The notes under the pieces were generated by a model that was not told the origin of the DNA, searched no databases, and worked only from the letters and a program-made list of their open reading frames with translations. A program made the translations under genes and the position numbers. From positions 18,652 through 82,651 of the forward strand of contig CAZWSL010000013.1 in the NCBI GenBank assembly GCA_964636495.1: a stretch of 64,000 bases of DNA, in the 5' to 3' direction. The DNA is from Desulfobacula sp964636495. Its GTDB lineage: Bacteria; Desulfobacterota; Desulfobacteria; Desulfobacterales; Desulfobacteraceae. Positions 18,747-28,054 of this stretch are shown here, in pieces. Position 1 is the first letter of the stretch; every line of letters starts with the position of its first letter.

Positions 18747-20039
18747 TTAAACCATCATATTTGCTAAGAACAGAGAAATCGGCGGGAATGTTACAATAAG
18801 AGTTAACCGCACAATATCCGCTATCCAGAAGGGTGTTACACCCTTAAAGATAGTACTGACTTTTACATCGGGTAAAACCGCTTTCAGTACAAAAACATTT
18901 AATCCTACCGGCGGCGTGATCAAACTGATTTCAGTCACGACAACCACTACGATTCCAAACCAGATAAGATCAAACCCAAGAGCCTGTATCATGGGATAAA
19001 AGACAGGAACCGTTAAGACAATCATTGACATGCTTTCCAGAATACATCCCAGAATAACATAAATAAACATGAGAATGAGAATGACAACAAAAGGTGAAAC
19101 ATTCCAGCTCAGTACGAAGTCAGCCAGTGCATCCGGCATTCCAACCACATTTACAAAGTTGGCAAAAATCATTGAACCAATCAGCAGAAAAAAGATCATG
19201 GCTGTTGTGCTGGCAGAATCAACCAGTACTTTTTTTAATACTTCCAGAGTCAGTTTTTTACGAAACAGAGTAAAGAAAAATGCGCCGATTGATCCAATGC
19301 CTGCAGCTTCAGTGGGTGTAAAAATTCCTGCATAAATTCCGCCCATTACAATAAAAAACAGCAATAATACACCCCAGACGCCTTTAAGACTTCTTAATCG
19401 CTCAGGCCAGGAAACTTTTTCCCCTCTGGGGCCAATTTTCGGGTTAATGCTCGTTGCCGCAGCAACGGCGCATAAGTAGCAGAAAACCCCGAGAAGGCCG
19501 GGTAAAACACCTGCAGCAAACAGCTGTCCAATATCAGTTTCAGTCATAAGTCCGTAAATGACCAGAATAACACTTGGAGGGATAAGAATACCAAGTGTTC
19601 CACCTGCAGCAATAGAACCGGTTGCCAGACTGTCAGCATAGCCGAATTTGCGCATGGAAGGCATGGCAACCTTGCTCATGGTGGCTGCCGTAGCCAGAGA
19701 ACTGCCACATACTGCGGAAAAACCACCGCAGGCAACAATTGTTGCCATGGCCAAGCCCCCCTTCCTGTGCCCTAAAAAAGCATAGGAAGATCTATAAAGC
19801 TCATGGGAAAGACCGGATTGAGTGACGAAATTACCCATTAAAATAAAAAGTGGTACGACGGATAACCCGTAATTCATTCCCTCTTCAGAGGCGACCTGGG
19901 CAACCATGGCTAAAGAAGCATGGTAGTTAATAGCCTCTCCGAATCCTATAAATCCAACAACTGCCATGGCCATGGGAATGGGCACTTTTGCAAGAATTAA
20001 AATGAGAAGAAATGCAAATCCAATAAGCGATGCTTCCAT
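18747..20039 (-). CDS. dctM: TRAP transporter large permease (DctM)
   Basis: This is the large membrane subunit of a tripartite ATP-independent periplasmic transporter, which uses an ion gradient for uptake. The 430-residue protein is almost all hydrophobic helices, with family patterns such as VPLFILMGNFVTQSGLS, GGFSAVCGSSLATAATM, GTLGILIPPSVILVIYG and EISLITPPVGLNVFVLK. It is 4 bp downstream of dctQ and last of the three TRAP genes. The transporter belongs to the amino-acid/acyl-CoA catabolic cluster upstream, so its substrate is probably the carboxylate that cluster degrades (inference). Confidence 0.9.
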   Translation of the reverse strand: MEASLIGFAFLLILILAKVPIPMAMAVVGFIGFGEAINYHASLAMVAQVASEEGMNYGLSVVPLFILMGNFVTQSGLSHELYRSSYAFLGHRKGGLAMATIVACGGFSAVCGSSLATAATMSKVAMPSMRKFGYADSLATGSIAAGGTLGILIPPSVILVIYGLMTETDIGQLFAAGVLPGLLGVFCYLCAVAAATSINPKIGPRGEKVSWPERLRSLKGVWGVLLLFFIVMGGIYAGIFTPTEAAGIGSIGAFFFTLFRKKLTLEVLKKVLVDSASTTAMIFFLLIGSMIFANFVNVVGMPDALADFVLSWNVSPFVVILILMFIYVILGCILESMSMIVLTVPVFYPMIQALGFDLIWFGIVVVVVTEISLITPPVGLNVFVLKAVLPDVKVSTIFKGVTPFWIADIVRLTLIVTFPPISLFLANMMV

Positions 20040-20043
20040 TAAT

Positions 20044-20556
20044 TTATTTTTCCATTTTTAGCGAATTTATCATAATAAAAAATAAAATCAGGCCTGAAAT
20101 ACCCACCATGATTGACATGAAATGAATCAATGGTGCAAGCGGTATAAACAAATACTCAGTCCTGTCCCCATATTCTGCAGCATCTTTGGCTTTTATCCAC
20201 AACTGCCAGCTGATAACAACCATGACAGACAGATTAATCAGATTAATGATAATTTTTTGAATCTGTTTAATCTTATCAGGTATAAAGTTATCAAGCAGAT
20301 CAACTGTTACATGGCCTTCCTGGGAGGTCAGAAGAACCAGGCCCAGAAAAATTACAATTGCCATTGAAAACTCTGTCAGTTCAAGTGCGCCAACAATGGG
20401 GGAATTAAAGACATAGCGCATGATAACATCGGCAAATGTTAACGCCATCATAAAAAACAGTGCAATTGATACACAAGGTTGGAAAAGCCGGTGCAGGAAA
20501 TTTAAAAACAGATTCCAGGCACCGACTTGAGTGTCATTTTTTTCAGATTCAACCAT
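20044..20556 (-). CDS. dctQ: TRAP transporter small permease (DctQ)
   Basis: This is the small four-helix subunit of the TRAP transporter. The 170-residue protein has hydrophobic segments near residues 20-42, 55-75, 95-115 and 135-160 and the family pattern FADVIMRYVFNSPIVGALELTEF is visible in pieces (VIMRYVFN, GALELTEF). It sits 2 bp after dctP and 4 bp before dctM, the normal P-Q-M order. It is not a fused QM protein. Confidence 0.87.
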   Translation of the reverse strand: MVESEKNDTQVGAWNLFLNFLHRLFQPCVSIALFFMMALTFADVIMRYVFNSPIVGALELTEFSMAIVIFLGLVLLTSQEGHVTVDLLDNFIPDKIKQIQKIIINLINLSVMVVISWQLWIKAKDAAEYGDRTEYLFIPLAPLIHFMSIMVGISGLILFFIMINSLKMEK

Positions 20557-20558
20557 TT

Positions 20559-21581
20559 TTATTTATATGCTTTTACTGTAGCTCTAAAGAATTTCAATGC
20601 CTCTGCACCGTCTACACCTTTGGCATTTGCTCTTTTTACCCAGTCTGCCTCCAAGTGCTGAGTGGCTTTCTTAATCTCTGCGATGAACTCAGGAGTGGCA
20701 GTTTCAATTTTATTGCCGTTTTCTTTTATGGCTGCCAGCCCTACCTTATCTGCTTCATCCCATGCTTTACCTGCAAGCTTTGCAAATGCTTCACCAGATA
20801 CATTCATAACTGCTTTCTGGTCTTTGGTTGAGAAGCCGTTAAAAGTCTTTTTATTCATGACCAGATAAAAAGAGACATTATAAAGTCCGTCGGGTATTGT
20901 TGTTGTATATGGAACCACCTTGGTAATTTTAAATGATTTAATTGATTCTAAGGGAAGAACAACACCATCTGCCACCCCGCGGGATAGAAGCTCATAAATT
21001 TGACTGGCCGGTTTTTGAATTCCAACGATGCCAAGGCTTTTAGCAACCTGTGCTGCAATTCCGCCAGGAACCCTGAATTTCATTCCTTTAAGGTCAGCAA
21101 TAGACTGGGCAACCTTTTTTGAATTATGAAGTGCTCCCGGTCCATGGGTCATAACACCCATCAATTTAGTACCTTTATACTCGTCAGCTTTGGCAAAATA
21201 TTTCTGATAGGTTCTCCAATAAGCAACACTGGTTGCTTCTGCGCTGTTTCCCAAGAAGGGGAGTTCCACACCTTCAGAGAGTGTAAACCTACCTGGTGAA
21301 TAAGCGTTACATGTATAGCCTACATCAGCCATACCGTTTTTTACTATATCAAAGTATGCTTTAGGATGGCCCAGCCCTTTTGCCAGAAGCTTGATATCGA
21401 CCCTTCCCTCTGTTGCTTCTTTAACATTTTCCATCCAGGGGACCATCATATTTGCGACAATGGGATGCCCCGGTGGCAGCCAGGAAGAGAAGTTTAACTG
21501 TTTTGCCATTACATTTGTTGACATGATTGACATTAGCAAAAACACACTTGCGATAATAAATGCTACTCTCAATTTTTTCAT
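20559..21581 (-). CDS. dctP: TRAP transporter solute-binding protein (DctP)
   Basis: This periplasmic binding protein delivers substrate to DctQM. The frame is open to 21650, but the ATG at 21581 has AGGAGG seven bases upstream and starts a proper signal peptide (MKKLRVAFIIASVFLLMS, cleavage near VMAKQ). The mature protein is about 315 residues, with FSSWLPPGHPIVANMM and the GMKFRVPGG motif whose arginine usually binds the ligand carboxylate. It lies 170 bp downstream of the acyl-CoA ligase gene, the largest gap in the cluster, so it may have its own promoter. The ligand cannot be read from sequence alone. Confidence 0.88.
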   Translation of the reverse strand: MKKLRVAFIIASVFLLMSIMSTNVMAKQLNFSSWLPPGHPIVANMMVPWMENVKEATEGRVDIKLLAKGLGHPKAYFDIVKNGMADVGYTCNAYSPGRFTLSEGVELPFLGNSAEATSVAYWRTYQKYFAKADEYKGTKLMGVMTHGPGALHNSKKVAQSIADLKGMKFRVPGGIAAQVAKSLGIVGIQKPASQIYELLSRGVADGVVLPLESIKSFKITKVVPYTTTIPDGLYNVSFYLVMNKKTFNGFSTKDQKAVMNVSGEAFAKLAGKAWDEADKVGLAAIKENGNKIETATPEFIAEIKKATQHLEADWVKRANAKGVDGAEALKFFRATVKAYK

Positions 21582-21671
21582 GGAACATCCTCCTAAATTA
21601 ATAATTATAAAATACATGAGACACTTTTTATAAGCTGTCTTCATCAACAACCTTTATAGATCAATGTTCTA

Positions 21672-21718
21672 TAGCTTACCTTATAGTAAATTAAATTACC
21701 ATATAAAAATATAAGCTA
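21672..21718. promoter_or_regulatory. Dyad-symmetric A+T-rich element upstream of dctP
   Basis: Arms TAGCTTA (21672-21678) and TAAGCTA (21712-21718) flank an inner GTAA/TTAC pair around a TTAA centre. The element lies in the 170-bp gap before the dctP start and could be an operator, for example for the Lrp protein of the cluster. This is a weak call based only on symmetry and position. Confidence 0.3.
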
Positions 21719-21751
21719 CATTACAGCCATAATATAAGTCAAGACAAAAAA

Positions 21752-23332
21752 TCAATCTAATTTTATAAATGCTTCCTTCCGCCCGGTAAATTTTTCCCTG
21801 AGCTGTGGTTTCATCAGTTTTCCTGTTGGATTTCTCGGCACCTGATCAAAAATAACTTTACGAGGTACCTTATACATTGACAGTTTTGATTTGGCAAATT
21901 CAATCACTTCTTCTTCAGTTAACTGTTTTCCATCTTTCATCTGTACAATTGCAAGAACAATTTCAACCAGTCTATCATCAGGATATCCAATACAGGCAAC
22001 ATCATCAATATCAGGATGATCCATTAAAGCATCCTCAATCTCAACAGGGAAAATATTTTCTCCACCACTTGTAACCATATCTTTCATCCGGTCAACAATA
22101 TAAAAATATCCCTCTTTGTCCTTTTTTAATAAATCACCCGTATAAAGCCAACCATTTTTTACTGTTTCTTCAGTTTTTTCCGGATTTGAATAGTATTCAC
22201 GCATCATTCTATTTGTCTTGAATATCAGTTCACCAACAGCTTCTTCTGCCAGCTCTCTGCCAGTTGGATCAATAATTTTTGCTTCAACTCCAAAGGTTGG
22301 CTTACCAATGGATCCTGGTTTTGAAAGCACATCTTCAGGATAGAGGTTAAACAGCCCGCCGCCGCCGCCTTCTGTAATGCCGTAAATGTTGGATACCTTG
22401 CATGGCAGTTTTTCCACAAGAAGTTTCATGATGTCAAACGGTACCGGCTGTGCTCCGATTTCCATATATTTCCAGGAAGAGAGATCATAGTCATCAAGAT
22501 TAATTTCTCCTTTGTCCAGGGCATTGAGAAGTGCGATTCCAATGGGAACGACAAAGAGCACATCTGTACATTTTTCTTCTGCAACGGCCTCAATAATCCA
22601 TTTGGGATCCCTGAAATCTCTGATAATAGTCCCCTGTGCACCTGTTGCATAGAAAGGTGCCCATAAAAACATTGTTCCACTATGATATAAAGGCAGAAAA
22701 AAGAGATAGTTGTCATCTTTTTGAACAAAATAAGTCATGCCATTCCCAACTGCGGTGTTGTTAATGGAAAAGTGGGTGTGAAGTACGGGTTTGGGTTTTC
22801 CTGTAGTCCCTGAAGTGAACATCATTGCAAGGGCATGATCCCTTTCAACTTCCACAAGTGCATCAGTTATATCCTGATATTGACGTACAGAGTTGAAATC
22901 GATCATATCTTCAGGTACATTATCCCCAATGCAGATATATTTTTTAACAGAAGTCATCTCCTGTTGAGCCGGTTGAACAACACCCAGAAATTCAGAACCT
23001 AAAATAAAGACATCTGGATTTGAAACCTCTGCAGCATAAAGGATATCAGAACTTTCAAATCTGAAATTAAGCGGTACAACAACCGCACCGATCCGTATGA
23101 TTGCAAAGTATGTTACAAGCCACTCCAAAGAGTCTTTTTGAAGGTGCATGACAAAATCTCCATGCTTTACCCCCATCTCCTTTACCAGAAAATTAGCTGT
23201 TCTGTTTATTTCGTCATTAAACTCCTCCCAGGTAAATGTCCTTCTTCCCCCTGTTGCAGGAGTTCTTTCTATCAGGCAGATCTTGTCAGGAATATGTCTT
23301 GCATGAATTGATGCATAACCGGAATAATTCAA
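21752..23332 (-). CDS. AMP-dependent acyl-CoA synthetase/ligase
   Basis: This enzyme activates a carboxylic acid to its CoA thioester with ATP. The frame is open from 23398, but AAGGAGG stands five bases before a TTG at 23332, which starts LNYSGYASIHARHIPDK, the normal family N-terminus; TTG is therefore preferred (526 residues). Motifs are MFTSGTTGKPKP (P-loop), YGITEGGGGG, YTGDLLKKDKEGYFYIVDR, DMVTSGGENIFPVEIE and the catalytic lysine in NPTGKLMKP. It lies between the BKACE gene and the TRAP genes. The substrate may be the imported acid or acetoacetate made by BKACE; sequence alone does not decide. Confidence 0.85.
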   Translation of the reverse strand: MNYSGYASIHARHIPDKICLIERTPATGGRRTFTWEEFNDEINRTANFLVKEMGVKHGDFVMHLQKDSLEWLVTYFAIIRIGAVVVPLNFRFESSDILYAAEVSNPDVFILGSEFLGVVQPAQQEMTSVKKYICIGDNVPEDMIDFNSVRQYQDITDALVEVERDHALAMMFTSGTTGKPKPVLHTHFSINNTAVGNGMTYFVQKDDNYLFFLPLYHSGTMFLWAPFYATGAQGTIIRDFRDPKWIIEAVAEEKCTDVLFVVPIGIALLNALDKGEINLDDYDLSSWKYMEIGAQPVPFDIMKLLVEKLPCKVSNIYGITEGGGGGLFNLYPEDVLSKPGSIGKPTFGVEAKIIDPTGRELAEEAVGELIFKTNRMMREYYSNPEKTEETVKNGWLYTGDLLKKDKEGYFYIVDRMKDMVTSGGENIFPVEIEDALMDHPDIDDVACIGYPDDRLVEIVLAIVQMKDGKQLTEEEVIEFAKSKLSMYKVPRKVIFDQVPRNPTGKLMKPQLREKFTGRKEAFIKLD

Positions 23333-23402
23333 TGATGCCTCCTTTGCTTTTAAAGATTTATTTTTTGATAAAGAGTAATATATATACAGACACCTCAAAA
23401 AA

Positions 23403-24338
23403 TTAAAAATTCACTTTGTCGAGTCCTTTCAGCCTGAGAATCTTTCTTGCTTCATCAGATGTCGCTGGTTCAAGACTCATCTCCTTTGCAACTCTTTTTA
23501 CCATATTTACCTGATCAGCACTTGCTTTTGCCATGATTCCCTTACCTGCATAAACTGAATCTTCCAGTCCCACTCTTACATTCTGGGCACCCATTGCCAT
23601 TGCAGTTGTTGTGATCGGAATTTGAAAACGTCCTCCAGCTGCAACTGACCAGGTGAAATTATCCTCTCCAAGAACCTCTTTTGCCTCATCATGAATTAAA
23701 ACAAGGTGTTTTACAGAAGGTGTCATCCATCCCACCATGGGACCGAATACAAACTGAAGATGTACAGGGGTTTTTAAAAGGTTTTCCTCCAGCAGCCATT
23801 TCACATATGAGACATGGCCAAGTTCGTATATTTCTATTTCTGGTTTTGTATCTATTTCAAGAAAGGTTTCAGCGTAAATTTCATCATCCCTGAAAGTGGG
23901 TCTGAAAGTCACATTTTTACACAGTTCGAGGTATTCGGGCTCCCAGTCATATTTAAACTCCTTGAACCTTCCTGCAATCTGGAAAATGCCGAAATTAAAG
24001 GGAGCAGGATCAAAAGAACACATTTCCGGTTCAAGTTTTTTTATGGGAATGAGTTTTTCTGCTGTTGTCTGGTTCATACCTCCACCTGTTGTGGGAAGCA
24101 GAATCATATTGCATCTTGCTTTTATTTTTGAATGAACTTCCATGAAAAGATCCGGGTCTGCTGAAGGAAAACCATTTTCCGGATTTCTTACATGGATATG
24201 CGCAATGGCAGCACCGGCTTCGTGTGCTTTTACCGCATCTTCAACAATTTCATCAGGTGTTATGGGAAGCGCATCACTCATTGTGGGAATATGAACAGAA
24301 CCGGTAATCGCTGCCGTAATGATTATTTTGTTATCCAT
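23403..24338 (-). CDS. Beta-keto acid cleavage enzyme (BKACE, 3-keto-5-aminohexanoate cleavage type)
   Basis: BKACE enzymes condense a beta-keto acid with acetyl-CoA and release acetoacetate plus a new acyl-CoA. The 311-residue TIM-barrel protein has the zinc histidines in AHIHVRNP (47 and 49), LLPTTGGGMN, the glutamate in RVGLEDS (near 259, zinc ligand) and AAGGRFQIPI. The founding member, Kce, works in lysine fermentation, but the family uses many beta-keto acids. No other lysine-fermentation genes are here; the adjacent aminotransferase and MIO enzyme suggest a different substrate. It lies 26 bp after the Lrp gene, so it is in the same operon. Confidence 0.87.
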   Translation of the reverse strand: MDNKIIITAAITGSVHIPTMSDALPITPDEIVEDAVKAHEAGAAIAHIHVRNPENGFPSADPDLFMEVHSKIKARCNMILLPTTGGGMNQTTAEKLIPIKKLEPEMCSFDPAPFNFGIFQIAGRFKEFKYDWEPEYLELCKNVTFRPTFRDDEIYAETFLEIDTKPEIEIYELGHVSYVKWLLEENLLKTPVHLQFVFGPMVGWMTPSVKHLVLIHDEAKEVLGEDNFTWSVAAGGRFQIPITTTAMAMGAQNVRVGLEDSVYAGKGIMAKASADQVNMVKRVAKEMSLEPATSDEARKILRLKGLDKVNF

Positions 24339-24364
24339 TTTATCTCTCCTTGTTTTAATTCAAA

Positions 24365-24847
24365 TTATATTTTGTATTCTTCATCCAGGTTAAAGGTAAA
24401 AATTCTTTTTTCTTTGACAGTGTCAATGACAAAGGAAGATTTAATTACCTGGATTCCTTTTATCTGTGTCAGTTTTGTATTCATGAACTCTCCATAGGTT
24501 TTAATATTCTTTGCAATTACTTTTAAAATAAAATCATTGGCACCTGCAATCTGATAACATTCAACCACTTCATCAAGGTTGAAGAATTTTTTTTTCATAT
24601 CACCCACAGAGGAGAGAGAACTCAAATTCACACTGATATTAACTATGGCGGTTATTAAAAAGCCAATACTTTGAGGATCAAGTACAGCAGTGAAATGAGA
24701 GATAATTCCTGCATTTTCCAACCGTTTAACCCTCTCAAGGGTTGCAGGTGCTGAAATACCGACAATTTTAGAGAGTTTTGAATTGGTCGTTCTTCCATTC
24801 TCCTGCAGTGTGTTTAAAATCTGCTTGTCAATTTTATCAAGAACCAT
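24365..24847 (-). CDS. Lrp/AsnC-family transcriptional regulator
   Basis: This amino-acid-responsive DNA-binding regulator probably controls the surrounding catabolic cluster and itself. The 160-residue protein has an N-terminal winged helix (KIDKQILNTLQENGRTTNSKLSKIVG, helix SAPATLERVKRLENAG) and a C-terminal RAM ligand domain with GDMKKKFFN and GANDFILKVIAKNIKTY. It sits 38 bp after the aminotransferase and 26 bp before BKACE. Being embedded in the operon suggests autoregulation by the amino-acid substrate or product. Confidence 0.87.
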   Translation of the reverse strand: MVLDKIDKQILNTLQENGRTTNSKLSKIVGISAPATLERVKRLENAGIISHFTAVLDPQSIGFLITAIVNISVNLSSLSSVGDMKKKFFNLDEVVECYQIAGANDFILKVIAKNIKTYGEFMNTKLTQIKGIQVIKSSFVIDTVKEKRIFTFNLDEEYKI

Positions 24848-24885
24848 ATTCTTCCCTTAAAAATAATTGAGACTCTATTTTTCTA

Positions 24886-26241
24886 TCATAAGAGTAGATG
24901 TTTATATTGCTCTTTAATTAAAGGCAACAGCTCTTTTAACGTATCATCAATTTTTTCAATTAAAAAGTCTATATCACTCTTTTTCATTGCACAGGAGAGA
25001 ATAAAAAGTCCTCTTGGTATGCTGAAAACATCTCTGTTCAACAATGAGAGGTGCATCAAAGCATGAAGTTTTTCCTCTGACTTAAGAACCTGCTCTGCAG
25101 TCGTGATCGGTTCATTGAAAAAATGCAGATTTATAAGAGAACCAATATGGTTGGATTGAAGTTTTAATCCATTGTCCTTAAAACTTTTCAACAGACCTTT
25201 CTGCAGTTGATCTCCGAGTGAGTTAATAAATTCTATGGCATTTTCATCGTATTTTGACAGGGCTGCATAACCAGCCTGCATCAATGTTTCATACCCGTTA
25301 AAAGTTCCTGAATGATATAAAGGCGTATCTGTCTGTTCATGACAGAAAATATCCATGATCTCTTTTTTACCGCCAAACACCCCAATGGGGAGGCCTCCTC
25401 CTATAACCTTGCCAACTGTTGTCAGATCAGGTGTAACACTGAAATATTTCTGGCACCCGCCAATATTTACCCGGTAAGAGAAGATCTCATCAAAAATCAG
25501 GAGAACACCATTCTCATCAGTTACTTTTCTCACATGCTCCAGATATCCTTTTGCAGGTAAAACAACGCCTCCGGCTCCAAGAAACGGTTCCATGATTACT
25601 GCTGCAAGTTCTGAAGCATTCTCTTTTACACTTTTCTCAAGTGCCTCAAAATCATTAAAAGGTACTTCAAGCATATCTTCTGTCATCCCTTTAGGGATTC
25701 CTGCAGTAATTACATTTTTTTTTGTGGATGCAGCAACACAGTCATGGGTGCCATGGAAGCCTCCTGACATTTTCAGGATCTTATCTTTACCTGTATACGT
25801 TCTGGCTGTCCTCAACGCAAACATCGTGGCTTCAGTGCCTGAATTTACAAACCTGATTTTCTCAAATCCCGGTATTCTCTGGCAGAGTAATTTTGCAAGT
25901 TTGAACTGGCCGTCCGTGGGGGTGGAATACTGGGAACCCTTTTCTATGCCTTCCTGCACAGCCTTGACAATATCGGCATCACCATGTCCGTGAACAATGG
26001 CGCCATAGGCATTTGTCACATCAAGAAGTCTGTGTCCCTCATGGGTTTTGACAAATGCTCCACTGCCGGATTCAATGTGAATGGGATAGGGTTTAAAATA
26101 ACTTAAACTCCTTGTTGCACCACCCGGAATATAGTTTATAAGTTTTTCATGATGTACTTTTGAAACATGGTATTTCTCCATGTAAGTATCTGTAATCTGT
26201 TTTTCAATCTGCTCTTCTATTCCTGTCTGTTTTTCAGTCAT
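24886..26241 (-). CDS. Class III PLP aminotransferase, glutamate-1-semialdehyde aminomutase-like
   Basis: This PLP enzyme belongs to the branch that contains HemL and the beta-phenylalanine aminotransferases. The 451-residue protein has GGATRS (Arg44; an arginine in this region binds the substrate carboxylate in beta-phenylalanine aminotransferase), RFVNSGTEATMFALR, GGFHGTHD, LLIFDEIF (Asp251) and the PLP lysine in VGKVIGGGLPIG (Lys278). It carries an N-terminal extension of about 30 residues compared with HemL. It lies between the MIO enzyme and the Lrp gene, not with heme genes, so a catabolic beta-amino acid:2-oxoacid aminotransferase is more likely than HemL. Spacing of 133 bp to the MIO gene allows a single transcript. 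Confidence 0.78.
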   Translation of the reverse strand: MTEKQTGIEEQIEKQITDTYMEKYHVSKVHHEKLINYIPGGATRSLSYFKPYPIHIESGSGAFVKTHEGHRLLDVTNAYGAIVHGHGDADIVKAVQEGIEKGSQYSTPTDGQFKLAKLLCQRIPGFEKIRFVNSGTEATMFALRTARTYTGKDKILKMSGGFHGTHDCVAASTKKNVITAGIPKGMTEDMLEVPFNDFEALEKSVKENASELAAVIMEPFLGAGGVVLPAKGYLEHVRKVTDENGVLLIFDEIFSYRVNIGGCQKYFSVTPDLTTVGKVIGGGLPIGVFGGKKEIMDIFCHEQTDTPLYHSGTFNGYETLMQAGYAALSKYDENAIEFINSLGDQLQKGLLKSFKDNGLKLQSNHIGSLINLHFFNEPITTAEQVLKSEEKLHALMHLSLLNRDVFSIPRGLFILSCAMKKSDIDFLIEKIDDTLKELLPLIKEQYKHLLL

Positions 26242-26374
26242 GATTTTTTCCTGATATATAAAAATTATTTTTTTAACAAAGTAATATCTGTTCTTTAACA
26301 GTCTTTAAAAAAACATGATCTTCGAAATTTACTCCTGGCAGATCCGGTTCAAGGACCAGATCTGCCCATGTCTG

Positions 26375-28000
26375 CTATTTCTCTTTTTCATGAACAATCA
26401 AAAGTTCTCCAACTTCTTCTTCTATTTTTTCAACAAATTCACCAGACTCAATTCTTGTTTTTAAATCTTCCAGATCATCAATATATACTTTGTCCTTGTT
26501 CATGTAATCAAGGGTTTCACGAACTGCTTTGTGCATGATCTTGCCTGCTGGACTGAGTCTTTCAATACCTCTCTGATCTGCTGCCTGGGCAGCACATAGC
26601 AGTTCAAAAGCAAGGATGTGATTTGTATTCTCAACAATTTTTCTTGTTTTTCTGCCGGCAATTAAACCAAAACTGACAATATCCTGGAAATCAGCAGTTG
26701 ATGTTATGGACTGTATAGAGGCTGGGACTGCAAGAGTCCGGTTTTCAGCAACCAGTGATGTTGTCATGAACTGGCCTCCCATAAGCCCCATCCTGACACC
26801 TGTATCTTCCTTGCAGAGGAATGGCGGCAGTCCGGTGCTGTGGTGTTCATCCATGAATCTGTCAATTCTTCTGTCACTAACAACGCCTATGTTGACCATG
26901 GATATTCCAAGGCAGTCCATTGCAAAAGAGATCGGCTGGCCATGGAAATGACCGTTATGGAAGAACGTATCCAGTTCAGTAAAAATCAAAGGGTTGTCAT
27001 TACTTGAGTTTAGTTCCCGCAAAAGGACATCCTGAGCATTTTTCAGGGAGTCTTTTGTGGGGCCTACAAACTGGGGTGTGCAGCGGATCGAGTAAGCATC
27101 TTCCACTGGAATATGCGCAACAGATACACCTTTGTGCTGCTGCAGGGTTGACTGAAGTTTGGTTGAAAGCTCGAGTTCATCAATGGCTAAATTGCTGCCC
27201 TTGAGAAGTTTTGTAAGGTTCATGGCAGTTGCAAATTGTCCTGGATGGTATTTCTGTTCGTGGACTATCGGGTCAAAGGGATTAAATCTTCCCATAAGGG
27301 TTTCAATAGCAAATGCAGCAATTATATCTGAGTTTTTCAAAGTGTTTTCTGCCTCTGAAATAACGGTGCAGGCAAGGCCCACCATTCCTGAAGTTCCATT
27401 AATCAGTGAGAGCCCCTCTTTTGCATTCAGATGCATCAGTTTGATTCCAGCAGCCTCCATAGCTTCTTTTCCTGGTAACACTTTTCCTTCAAATCTTGCT
27501 TTCCACTCTCCAAAGGCAACACTTGCAATGCAGCCGAGCGGTCCAAGGTCTCCGCTTGTACCAAGTGAGCCCTTTCTCGGCACAACGGGAAACACTTTTT
27601 TATTAATCATTTCAAGATAGATTTTCAGGTTTTCCTCTTTAATCCCTGAGAAGCCACGGCAGAGAGAATTGGCCCTTGCAATCATGAATGTTCTTACAAG
27701 TGTATCTTCAAATGGTTTGCCAACCTGGGTTGTAATGCTTCTTACCAGATTTTTCTGAAAATCATTATCCCTCTCTTTTGGCAAGAGATAATCAACAAGA
27801 CCTCCGCAACTTGTGTTCACACCATAGATACAACGCTCTTCATTTGCCCACTTATCCACAAGTTCTCTGCACTCACGAATTTTAGGCCAGTTTTTTTCGT
27901 CTATTTCGACTTGGATGGATGTATCTTGACCCGCTTTTATCAGCTCTTCAATTGTTAATGAAAATCCATCAATAGTTAATGTATTGTCTTTTATCGGCAT
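26375..28000 (-). CDS. MIO-dependent aromatic amino acid ammonia-lyase or 2,3-aminomutase
   Basis: This HAL/PAL-family enzyme makes its electrophilic MIO group from Thr148-Ser149-Gly150 (GSLGTSGDLGPLG). The first residue is Thr, not the usual Ala; Thr is known in some family members. Other active-site residues are Tyr59 (IYGVNTSCGG), Asn201 (LINGTSG), Tyr303/Arg306 (YSIRC) and NSSNDNP near 335. The 541-residue length and the NTSxGG form of the inner loop recall tyrosine/phenylalanine 2,3-aminomutases more than HutH, but lyase activity is possible. No urocanase gene is near. It is first in the cluster, with AAGGAGGAG before the ATG. Product may be a beta-amino acid or an arylacrylate. Confidence 0.8.
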   Translation of the reverse strand: MPIKDNTLTIDGFSLTIEELIKAGQDTSIQVEIDEKNWPKIRECRELVDKWANEERCIYGVNTSCGGLVDYLLPKERDNDFQKNLVRSITTQVGKPFEDTLVRTFMIARANSLCRGFSGIKEENLKIYLEMINKKVFPVVPRKGSLGTSGDLGPLGCIASVAFGEWKARFEGKVLPGKEAMEAAGIKLMHLNAKEGLSLINGTSGMVGLACTVISEAENTLKNSDIIAAFAIETLMGRFNPFDPIVHEQKYHPGQFATAMNLTKLLKGSNLAIDELELSTKLQSTLQQHKGVSVAHIPVEDAYSIRCTPQFVGPTKDSLKNAQDVLLRELNSSNDNPLIFTELDTFFHNGHFHGQPISFAMDCLGISMVNIGVVSDRRIDRFMDEHHSTGLPPFLCKEDTGVRMGLMGGQFMTTSLVAENRTLAVPASIQSITSTADFQDIVSFGLIAGRKTRKIVENTNHILAFELLCAAQAADQRGIERLSPAGKIMHKAVRETLDYMNKDKVYIDDLEDLKTRIESGEFVEKIEEEVGELLIVHEKEK

Positions 28001-28054
28001 GACTCCTCCTTAAAAATAGCAGTTTAATAAATATCTCTCCTGACTTATCAATTG

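Noticed and set aside
24886..26241. Annotation of the class III aminotransferase as HemL
   Set aside because: It is in an amino-acid/CoA cluster, not with heme genes, has an N-terminal extension and sits beside a MIO enzyme and BKACE. HemL remains possible but is less likely.
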